NCBI RefSeq assembly: GCF_019393635.1
Contig: NC_057861.1
Span: forward strand, 60,806,532 to 60,870,531
DNA: 64,000 bases
Source of the DNA: Dromiciops gliroides
Lineage: Eukaryota > Chordata > Mammalia > Microbiotheria > Microbiotheriidae
Direction: 5' to 3'
This document shows, in pieces, positions 36,171-45,330 of this stretch. A program made the translations under genes and the position numbers. Below the pieces are notes generated by a model. The model was not told where the DNA came from, made no database searches, and saw nothing but the letters and a program-made list of their open reading frames with translations. Each line of letters starts with the position of its first letter. The first letter of the stretch is position 1.

Positions 36171-36424
36171 TCATTCAGTCGTTTTTCAGTTATGTGTGAT
36201 TCTTCATGACCCCATTTAGGATTTTCTTGGCAACAATACAGGAATAGTTTGCCATTTCCTTCTCCAGTTTATTTATAGATGAAGAAACAGATGAGGTAAA
36301 CAGGTGAAGTTACTTGCCCAGGATCACATAACTAGTAAGCGTCTGAGGCTAGATTTGAACTCAGGAACATGAGTCTTCCTGACTCCAGTCCTGATGCTCT
36401 ATCCACCTCACTACCTGGCTGACC
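36171..36424 (-). mobile_element. MAR1-type SINE
   Basis: Reverse MAR1: catgaccccatttagg, gttgccatttccttctcc-like text, ctgactccagtcctgatgc. Confidence 0.85.
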
Positions 36425-36679
36425 CAGGGATATAATATCTGTCTTCAAGTATTTGAAGACCTGTCATGGGGAAGAGGAATTCAACTTGTCTGGTCTGACA
36501 TCCTAGACTAGAGGATTTGGAAGCTCTTAAGAATGAGATTCTAAAACCATAAGCAGCACAAAGAGGAGGGAGCACTGTCTAAAGAGGCTGATGTGGACAC
36601 CTAGGGAATTTATTGTCCTATTTGGGTTTTTGTAAAAGACCCGGGGTCACCAAATCAAAGCATTTACAAATTGGTTAGA

Positions 36680-36818
36680 GGGGCAGCTAGGTGGTGTAGT
36701 GGATAGACACTGGTCCTGGAGTCAGGAGGACCTGAATTCAAATCTGGCCTCATACACTTACTAGCTGTGTAACCCTGGGCAAATCACTTAACCCTGATTG
36801 CCTTAAAAAAAAAAAAAA
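36680..36818 (+). mobile_element. WSINE1-type SINE
   Basis: ggggcagctaggtggtgtag head, tagctgtgtaaccctggg core, A14 tail. Confidence 0.9.
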
Positions 36819-36973
36819 GAGTTGGATGGGACCTCAGAGTCAATCCAATCTAACCTGTGCCTGACTTTGATGAGTCTGTGAAAAAGCTTTAATTGCTCAT
36901 TTGAGAAGCCAGTTTAGTTTGGATGGATTAGCAGGTGGACTCAGGAACTGAATGTTATCTTTAGTGATGATGA

Positions 36974-37513
36974 TGTAAAGGAATTCTTTTCAGCTACATA
37001 TTGGACATAGATCAAGGGACCTTCTCCTTGAGCTCAACCAAAGGACAAACACACCCAAAGAGATAAGGAGCACCAGATCGGACTGAGCAAGCTCGAGGAC
37101 CACCACGCTCCATTCCAGTCCTGCTCACCACCTGGATGAGGTAATCCTGTTAGGTGTGGCTGCACCAGAAGGGGACACAAAAACTGCCCACCAGCAGACT
37201 GCTTGCGACCCACCAGGATGGAGTTAACGTCCATCACCAGATTGTCCACGACCCATCATCAAACTACCCCAACCCACCTCCAGACTACTTCCAACTCATC
37301 ACCCAATAAGGTACATTTTGCCCATGCCATCTTGGCCCCATAAAAGGGCGCTCCCCAGACTAGTCGGGGAGGAAAGTGTTTTTAAACTTTCCTCCCAGCC
37401 AGTTTCTCTTGTACCCCAATAAATCTGTTCTTTTATTCCTAAATAGGACTTGTGTGAGAGTGTAATTCTTTACAGAAGAATCCTAAGGACCCATGTGCTT
37501 TCCCCCCATATCA
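36974..37513 (+). mobile_element. LTR of an endogenous retrovirus, fossil
   Basis: Starts TGTAAAG and contains a cataaaaggg TATA-type box (about 37339) and an AATAAA at 37418-37423 in the spacing typical of an LTR. TGTAAAG...CTTTACA forms an inverted pair at 36974 and 37468-37474. A related copy at 40816 shares about 40 bp beyond this, so the true end may be near 37513. No internal region is seen. Class I is likely. Confidence 0.6.
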
Positions 37514-37687
37514 CTTTGATCATTATATTGTTGAGAATAGCTAAGTCATTCACAATTCTTCATCAAACAATATTGCTGTTACTATGTGCAATGTTCTCCT
37601 GGTTCTGTTCACTTCACTTTGCATCAGTCCATGTAAAATTTCCCAGGTTTTTCTGAAACCATCCTGGTCATCTCTTGTCACTCTTTA
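37514..37687 (-). mobile_element. L1 LINE 3' UTR fragment
   Basis: Antisense L1: gatcattatattgttgagaa, caatgttctcctggttctg, ggtttttctgaaacc. Confidence 0.8.
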
Positions 37688-37689
37688 AG

Positions 37690-37985
37690 TGATTACTATA
37701 TCCTAGGTACCATGTATGAAAAGCTCTGGGAATACAAATATATGCAAAAAGGACAATCCCTGCCCTCAAGGAATTTACATTCTAATGGGTAAGACAACAC
37801 ATCAAAGGAAGCTGAAAAGGAAGGAGGTGGGGGAAAGATGCTTGGTTTGGGGCTTGATGGAGAAATCCAGAAGTGTGTAGCCTGATGGGAAATGAAGAGA
37901 TGACTCTCCTGGGCACCCTCCTTACATGGGCATTCTAGGAACAGCCCTCCACCCTTCAATCAGAAGGAGAGGTCATAAGGCCAAA
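37690..37985 (-). mobile_element. L2 LINE 3' end
   Basis: Antisense L2: aatccctgccctcaagg, aatttacattctaatggg. Confidence 0.75.
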
Positions 37986-38273
37986 GGGCAGTTCAGAGTT
38001 GTGAGTACCAGGGTTGAAGTGATCTCTCAGAAAAAAGACCTTTCTTCTTGAGGTGGCCTCTAAGTGTGGACACATCCATCTCAAGATTGATATTTTATTT
38101 GTCTAAGATCAGAAAAGTGCAAACACAGAGGAAGCCATCCAAAACTCAGGAATAGCCTAGCTTAGGCAGGATTCACTGCTGTATACTCACAGATGATATT
38201 CTTAGATGAGGCAGAGGGAGCTGCTTGCCACATAGAAGATCCAAGGAAGAAGAGCACTATGGCTGGAGTCATT

Positions 38274-38424
38274 CTTTTTTTTTTTTTTCTTCAGGGTAAT
38301 GAGGGTTAAGTGACTTGCCCAGGGTCACACAGCTAGTAAATGTCAAGTGTCTGAGACAGGATTTGAACTCAGGTCCTCCTGAACCCAGGGCCGGTACTTT
38401 ATCCACTGTGCCACCTAGCTGCCC
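38274..38424 (-). mobile_element. WSINE1-type SINE
   Basis: Poly-T start, gggttaagtgacttgccc, gtgccacctagctgccc. Confidence 0.9.
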
Positions 38425-38639
38425 TCACTCTCTTTCTAAAGATCCATTGAGTCATTGGTTCTTCCTGCTCAGTGGTCACTGGGGCAGGATGCTTCATCAT
38501 CTCAAAATTATACATGGGTGGAAGAACCAGGCTTCATTATTCCCAAAGCACTGAAGTGATGAGCCAGCACCCAGGATTGGCCAGAATGAGGAAGGGCAGC
38601 TTTGTGCATACACATTCCATCCTGGGGAGCTAGGGAGCA

Positions 38640-38880
38640 CCATGAATAGAGTACTAGACTTAGATCAGCAAGACCTGAGCCTGGTAAGTCACAACCTCTC
38701 TCAACTTCAGTTTTCTTATCTGTAAGATGGAGACGAGTTGTCAACAAGCATTTAGTAAGTACCTACTATGTTCCAGTGCCATAATAATAGCACCTACCTC
38801 ACTGAGTTGTGAAGATCAAATGGGATAAAGTATAAAGTTCTCTGCAAATCATAAAGTGCCAACTATCGTTATTATATTCA
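38640..38880 (+). repeat. MIR-type SINE interrupted by a short L2 tail
   Basis: agcaagacctgagcctgg, then a short antisense L2 end (aagcatttagtaagtacc) at about 38738-38782, then aatagcacctacctcactg. Confidence 0.6.
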
Positions 38881-38884
38881 TTAT

Positions 38885-39165
38885 GTAGATACATGTTACC
38901 TCCATTAGAATGTAAACTCCTTTGGGGCAGGGGCTATTTCACTTTGAGTTTTGTATACTCAGCAATCAGCCTAGGAGGGTAGAGCTGACAGGGTTGGCAT
39001 GAGATTTGTCTGGTGCCTGATGAATGAAATAGAAAAGCATTTATTGAATGCATGCTTGGTGACAAGAGCTGTGCAAAGCACTGCAATTGCAAATAAAAAA
39101 ATGCAAGACAGTCCTTTATTTCGAACTCACATTCTGATTGGGGCATGCAATACCTACAGGAGGAT
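38885..39165. mobile_element. Two short L2 LINE 3' ends, opposite strands
   Basis: 38885-38975 reads sense (gaatgtaaactcctttggg); 39020-39165 reads antisense (aaaagcatttattgaatgc). Confidence 0.65.
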
Positions 39166-39499
39166 TCAACTGCACAGCAGGTGGTAAGGCATGCATGGGG
39201 CCCTCAAGGGTCCAGTAGCAGTGGGTGCAGATGATACACATCTTTTCCATCCTTCTTATTTCATAGGACCAGCATAGTGGTTAGCAAGCCATCCTGTGTT
39301 TACATATAAAATGAGAGGGTTGGACTACATAAGGTCTAGATATAGGAGAAGATCAGACTCTTTGATGGCATGGGATCTATACAGGCTACAGTGAAGTGGG
39401 TTGGGAAAGGACAGGGCCTGTGAGTCACTGCAAGGAGGGTAGGGTGCATAAAGGAGGTAATCTTGATGCTACTCATACACCTAATTCCTCCCCTTCAAA

Positions 39500-39660
39500 T
39501 CAGCTCAATCCATTCCACTTCAATCAATACTTAATAAGTGATCTTTATGTGCAGAATATTGTGCTCAGATTGGGGGGATACCAAGTTTAGATGAGATATG
39601 ATCCTTGACTTCGTGGACCTGAGAGTCTATTTTGGGAAATAAGATACTAACATAGATATT
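39500..39660 (-). mobile_element. L2 LINE 3' end
   Basis: tacttaataagtgatcttt, gaatattgtgctcagatt, atccttgacttcgtgg. Confidence 0.55.
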
Positions 39661-39692
39661 GTGTGGCATCATGTCTTTTAAAATGTACTAGG

Positions 39693-39812
39693 GGATGGAG
39701 CACCGGCCCTGGAATTAGGAGTACCTGAGTTCAAATCCGGCCTCAGACACTTAACACTTAACTAGCTGTGTGACCCTGGGCAAGTCACTTAACCCCAATT
39801 GCCTCACTAAAA

Positions 39813-39873
<61 letters not shown>
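39693..39873 (+). mobile_element. WSINE1-type SINE, 5'-truncated, with (AAAT)n tail
   Basis: Lacks the first 25 or so bases of the head. Flanked by aaatgtactagg at 39681-39692 and 39874-39885, perfect. The tail is about 14-17 AAAT units. Confidence 0.93.
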
Positions 39874-39875
<2 letters not shown>

Positions 39876-39885
39876 ATGTACTAGG

Positions 39886-40815
39886 AAGTTACAAAGCTGC
39901 ATGCTGTGTGAGATCTGAGGAGAAGGTCTTCCCCAATTAGCAAGATCAAGTAAAGCTTCCTGGAGGAAGTAGAATCTGATGTTGGAGTAATGGTGTTGTG
40001 GTACATAATTGACCCAAATGCATCAGCAATAGATGTTTTGGAACAGGGATTCCTTTGAAAGTCGGGGGAAGGTGTCTTGGAATGTTTGTGGAGAATAAAG
40101 CTGTAAGAAAACAGAGGAGGAGGCAGCACTGGGTGGGCACAGGCACATGCTCCATTATCGGAGGTGCCTAGGTTTACCCTAGTTCTTGGGTGCAGCTGAT
40201 TCCTGTGGCCAAGGGTAGTCAGGTCAAGCCAACAAGGATTTATCAAGTGCCCACTGTGTGCCAGGCATTTTGTAGCTGGTGTAGTAGCCAAGACGAGGCA
40301 CCGATGTTCTAAAAAGACCTTATTTGGTGCGAATGTCCCTCAGTGACATTCTCCCTCACTTGGGATACTGAGACTCTGAGGAAGCTGCTATGTTAACTAC
40401 CCCTTCCCTGGTGGCTAAACAGAAAAGAACTGTTTGCTGCCCTTCAAATCAGAAGTGTTTAGCACCCGGCTGTCATATTTCCAATGAACTGTGCTAGCCA
40501 TCCTTTCTATCAAGTTCCTCCTCCTGTGGGGATTTCTGTCCATCATTTTTGCAGCTGATTATCCCACTGTTAGAGAAAATAAATTAGGGTGGTAATCTCA
40601 GTCTGTGTAGGTTATTCTTTTTTGGGGAACATGGCTGGAAAAAAGGGAAATCTATTTCCCTTTCTGCCCATCCCACTCCTGACTACCCTCAAAGAAGAGT
40701 GGGAGTGGGTGCTTCCATCCTGGGCATTCTTTTCTGGGGAAGGCCCCAGGCCTGTCAATATTCATTTACCTCCTGGCTGTTCTTCTGACTTTCTGGACTT
40801 CAACACCATGCTCTG
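39886..40815. other. No gene seen
   Basis: A short L2 3' fragment lies near 40230-40280. The rest is unassigned. Confidence 0.4.
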
Positions 40816-40940
40816 TGTTATGGGGAAAACATGTGGGTCCTTAGGACTCCTCTGTAAAGAATTATACTCTTGCGCGTGTCCTAGTTAGAAATAAAAGAAC
40901 AGTTTTATTTGCTACAAGAGAAACTGGCTGGGAGGAAAGT
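40816..40940 (-). mobile_element. LTR fragment related to the 37-kb LTR
   Basis: Reverse of the AATAAA-bearing end of the 36974-37513 LTR (agagaaactggctgggagg, aataaaagaacagt, tgtaaagaattatac) plus the shared sequence beyond it. Broken, partial fossil. Confidence 0.7.
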
Positions 40941-42438
40941 GCTGAGCACAGTATCTGGCACATTATAAGCACTTAATCAATGCTTCTTGCATTTAGGGAA
41001 AGAGCTGGGCTTGTGAGGAACCTCAAGTTACCTTGCATTTGAGCTGGGGCTCAAAGGAAACCAGAAAAACTAAGGGGAGAAGAGGAGGAGTTAGGAAGGG
41101 CATTCGAGGCATGGAGGACAGCGTATGCAAAGCTGAAGAGTCAGGAGATGGGTTTACACACCTGAAAAACATCAAATAGGTCAATGTAGTTGAATGATAG
41201 CATGAACAAAAGGAAGTAAAGTATAAGACTGGAAAGGTAGCAAGGGGCCAAGCTGTGACGAGTTTTAAATGTCAAACAGAGGACCTTAGAGGTAATAGGG
41301 AGCCACTGGAATCTAATGAGTAGTTGGGTGACATGATCAGACCTGCACTTTAGGAAAACCATTCTGGCAGAGGTGTGGAAGACAGACTGAAGTGGGAGAG
41401 ACTTGAAGCAGGGGAGACCCATTATGAGGCTATTGCAACAGTCCAGGCAAGAGGTGATGAGGGCCTGAACTCTGCATTAGTAGCTATGTGAGTTGAGAAT
41501 GGTGGTGGTGGAGGGGAGGCGGTATATGCTAGAAATAATGTGAGGTGATGAATTAAATTTGGGGGATAAGAGTGAGGAGTGGATGGTGACATTTAGGTTG
41601 GGATGCTGGGGGAATGGGAAGAACAGTGGTATCCTTGAAGGTAATAGAGAATGTTCAGAAGAGGTGAGGATTTTTGTAGGAAGATAAAAGAGTTCTGCTT
41701 TGGACATATTGGGTTTGAGATTCCTCCTGGACATTTAGTTCTTTTAAAAATTTTTATTTATTTTGTTTTCTCAATTACATGTAAAATTGTTTTAACATTT
41801 TCTTAAAATGTTGAGTTCCAAATTCTCTCCATTCCTCCCCCCTCATTGAGAAGACAAGCAATTTGATATTGGTTATACAAGTGCAGTCATGCAAAACATA
41901 TTTCCATATTAGTTGTAAAAGAAAACACAGACACCACCCCCCAAAAAAGAAAACCCAAGAAAAATAAAGTAAGTAAAACAAAGTATGCTTCAGTTTGCAT
42001 TCAGACTCCATCAGTTCTTTCTCTGAATGTGGATAGCATTTTTCATCACAAGTCCTTTGGAATTGTCTTGGATCATTATATTGCTGAGAATAAGCCATTC
42101 ATTGTTCATGATCAGCATTGCTGTAATTGTGTACAATGTTCTCCTGGTTCTGCTTATTTCACTTTACCTCAGATTACATAAGTTTTTTCAGGTTTTTCTG
42201 AACTCATGCTGCTTGTCATTTCTTACAGCATGATAGTGTTCCATCATGATCATATACCACAACTTGTTCAGCCATTCTCCAATGGATAGATGTCCCTTCA
42301 ATTTTCAATTCTTTGCCACCACAAACAAGAGCTGCTATAAATATTTTTTTATACATATAAGTCCTCTTCCTTTGATCTCTTTGGGATACAGATACAATAT
42401 CACAACTAATTGCTGGGTCAAAGGGTATGACCAGTTTT

Positions 42439-42603
42439 TTTGTTTGTTTGTTTGTTTGTTTGTTTGTTTTGTGGGGCAATGAGGGTTAAGTGACTTGCTC
42501 AGGGTCACACAGCTAGTGTCAAGTGTCTGAGGCTGGATTTGAACTCAGGTCCTCCTGAATCCAGGGCTGGTGTTTTATCCACTGAGCCACCTAGCTGCCC
42601 CCC
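42439..42603 (-). mobile_element. WSINE1-type SINE inside L1
   Basis: Flanked by a perfect 12-bp duplication atgaccagtttt at 42427-42438 and 42604-42615. (GTTT)n start. Confidence 0.94.
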
Positions 42604-42883
42604 ATGACCAGTTTTATAGCCCTTTGGGCATTGTTCCAAATTGCTTTCCAGAATGGTTGGATCAATTCACAAGTCTCTCAACAATGTATTAAAGTCCCGA
42701 TTTTCCCACATTCCCTCTAAGATTTGATATTTTATTATTCAACATTATCCCATCTGATAAGAGGTGGTACTTTAGCATTGTTTTAATTTGTATTTCTCTA
42801 ATTAATAGTGATTTAGGGCATTTTTTCATATGATTGTAGATAGCTTTGATATCTTCTTCTGAAAATTGCCTGTTCACATCCTT

Positions 42884-43163
42884 TGTTGTTGTTGTTGTTG
42901 TTGTTGTTCTTGTTGATGAGTCATTTCAGTCATGTTCAACTGACTCTTTGTGACCTCATTTGGGGTTTTCTTGGCAAAGATACTGGAGTAATTTGTCATT
43001 TCCTTCTCCAGCTCATTTTACAGATGAGAAAACTGAGGCAAACAGGTTAAGGTACTTGTCCAGGGTCAAACAGCTACGAAGAGTCTAAGGACAGATTTAA
43101 ACTCAGAAAGATGAGTCTTCCTGACTTTGAGCCCAGCACTCAATGCCACTTAGCTGTCCTCCT
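42884..43163 (-). mobile_element. MAR1-type SINE inside L1
   Basis: (TTG)n start and reverse MAR1 body. atcctttg flanks it on both sides. Confidence 0.9.
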
Positions 43164-43669
43164 ATCCTTTGAACATTTCAGTTAGGGAATGACTCCTATT
43201 ATATATTTGATTCAGTTCTCTAAAGACTTGAGAAATGAGGCCTTTATCATAAAAACTTGATGTAAAAATTTCCCCCCAGTTTCCTGCTTTCCTTCTAATC
43301 TTGGCAGCATTGTGTTTTTCTTTTTAATTTAATGTAATCAGAATTACCCATTTTATATCCTGTAATGCTCGCAATCTCTTGTTCGGTCATAAATTCTTCC
43401 CTTATCCATAGATCTGACAAGTAAAAATTTCCAGGCTCAGCAATTTGCTTGATTTCACCCTTTCTGGACATCTAAGTCTGAAGGCCAATAGACAATCCAG
43501 AACTCAGGAAAGAGAGAATAGGGTTGGAAATTGAACTGAAAACCTTCCCTATAGAGATGATCGAACCCAAATTGGGCCAGGGACAGAATCTTGGCAGAAC
43601 AATTGTGATCCCTTCTACTTCTGAACTCTTAAAGGAAGAGGGCAGGGTGGATGATGAATGATCATAATG

Positions 43670-44045
43670 GCACATTAAGGTTTTCAAAGCCCTTTACCAA
43701 TGTTATCTCATTTTGTCCTCATAGGTTGCTATTGTTCCCATTTAAAAGATGAGGAAAACAGAGACAGGTTAAGTCGCTTGCCCAAGGTCACACTGCTAGA
43801 AAGTGTTGGAGGCTGGATTTGAACTCAAAACCTTTTTTTGTTTGGGTTTTTTTTTTTTGTGAGGCAATGAGGGTTAAGTGACTTGCCTAGGGTCACACAG
43901 CTAGTAAGTGTCAAGTGTCTGAGTCCGTATTTGAAGTCAGGTCCTCCAGAATCCAGGGCCGGTGCTTTATCCACTGTGTCACCTAGCTGCCCTCAGAAAC
44001 TTCTTGACTTCAGGTCCAGAGCTCTATCTGTGCTACCATAGCTAC
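43670..44045 (-). repeat. MIR-type SINE split by a WSINE1-type SINE
   Basis: Reverse MIR (aagccctttaccaatgttat, gatttgaactcaaaacc) resumes after 43992 with ctcagaaacttcttgac. Confidence 0.75.
43832..43992 (-). mobile_element. WSINE1-type SINE inside MIR
   Basis: Reverse body gtgaggcaatgagggttaag ... gtgtcacctagctgccc. Confidence 0.9.
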
Positions 44046-44089
44046 CCCAAATAAATGTGAATAATACTTGCTTTAAAGTTGCTGAATAG

Positions 44090-44430
44090 AAGCTGGGAGG
44101 TGGGGGTGTGTGACAGGGGCCTTGGAGGGTAGGGGGGGAGCTAGGGGCTGTGAAAAAGATTTATGGGGTGAGGGCTCCGAGAAAGGAGTGTGGATATGTG
44201 TGTGGGTGGGTAGGTGAAGGAGGGGACGTGTTGAGCGTGGCCTTGAATTTTTGGACGGGAGAGGTCTCTGTGAGGATATGGGGGCCATGATGGGGCGGGG
44301 CCTGTGAGGAGGTGGGGGGCATTTGAGGCCCCTTATCCCCCTTCTCCCTTTCCCACTAGCGTGGAAGTAGGGGCCAAGATGCGGGTGGGGCCTATGAAGA
44401 GGTTGAGATGATGGGGACGGGGCCTGTGAG
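44090..44430. repeat. G-rich, loosely repetitive stretch upstream of ILVBL
   Basis: Three copies of a ggggcctRtga motif (about 44297, 44384 and 44419), each after a gatg-G-rich run. Irregular spacing; an eroded minisatellite is possible. Confidence 0.4.
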
Positions 44431-44479
44431 AAACAAAAGTTCTCCGTTGGCAGAGTTTCTGAAGAACTGGTTTTCTTTT

Positions 44480-45330
44480 TTCTTCTCCTCCCTCTTCGGA
44501 AGGCGGGAACCAGCCGCAAGGACCCGGATGAGCCCAAAGTCCTGAGGGCTGAAGACTTATGAATTCAGGGCCCTTTCCCTCCACTTGAGTGGCAAGCGCC
44601 AGTCACGTGAGGATAAGTGCCGACCAAACCACAGAGCTACCTCTGTTCCCTCAGGGGAAAAAGGGGAGAGCGGGTGGGGCGGAGAAGCCACCAATCCCCG
44701 GAGGCGAGGGGCGTGGCTTGGGTCTCGGGGCTGAGGGAAGACGTGCCCACGCAGGATGGGGCGGGGATTATCCTGAGTTAGCCAGGCCCCGCCCACATGG
44801 TTGGGCCGGGGCGGTGACTGGGTGTGGGGTGGCCGAAGCAAAGTCCGGGCCGGGAGCGAGCGGGGGCGGGGGCCTGCTTTTTTCCCTGGGGCTCGTGTCG
44901 GCCGGTGTAGCTGGGCCATGGAGGCCGGCTGGGCCTCGGTCCCCTGCTGCGTCCTCTTGGCCTGTGGGGCCCTGGGTGCCGTCCTGCTCGGAGTCGCGCA
45001 TCGCCTGGGCCTCTTCTACCAGCTCCTGCACCAGGTGCCCGGGGCCGGGGAGGGAGGCGGTGCTGCCCCCCGGACGGACTTGGCTGGGATCGGGGCCGGC
45101 CCGAGCTTAGCTAAGGCTCGGGCCCTGCGCCCAAGAGCTCCAGGGCACTCGGGGTGTGTGGGCGCGGGTATGACACACACATCATCTGTACCCTACGGTG
45201 CGGGCTCAGAGAGGGGCAGAGTGCTGTGTGTGGCCGGAGCGACTAGGTCGCCGTGCGGGCTGCCCGCCGGAGGGGGCATTTAAAGCCTTCTCCTCTCCCC
45301 TCCCTCATTTCTCCCCTTCCCCTCCTTGAA
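44480..45330 (+). promoter_or_regulatory. ILVBL promoter and CpG-rich island
   Basis: This stretch is far richer in G+C and CpG than the repeats before it and covers the first coding exon and start of intron 1. It holds a palindromic TCACGTGA E-box at 44603-44610 (USF/MITF-TFE type), several GGGCGG-like GC boxes, and a CCAAT near 44692. No TATA box stands out, which fits a housekeeping metabolic gene. The start site itself cannot be placed. Confidence 0.65.

Larger units (their letters stand above)
41741..43464 (-). mobile_element. L1 LINE 3' part inside L2, split by two SINEs
   Basis: Antisense 3' UTR from the poly-T-like start through ORF2 end text (ccattctccaatggataga, aattgctttccagaatgg, atttgtatttctctaatt, gtttcctgctttcc). 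The site duplication lies at 41728-41740 and 43465-43477. Confidence 0.9.
41030..43640 (-). mobile_element. L2 LINE split by an L1
   Basis: Antisense L2 at 41030-41740 (gcaaagctgaagagtcagg, aatagggagccactgga, ggctattgcaacagtccagg, tttggacatattgggtttg) resumes at 43465 with ctggacatctaagtctgaag. The L1 site duplication tggacattTagtt / tggacatctaagt marks the joint. Confidence 0.85.

Noticed and set aside
44589-45110. 173-codon open frame over the ILVBL first exon, plus other frames to 45655
   Set aside because: These are chance frames in a stop-poor CpG-rich promoter. The real coding frame of exon 1 starts at 44918 and ends at the 45035 donor.
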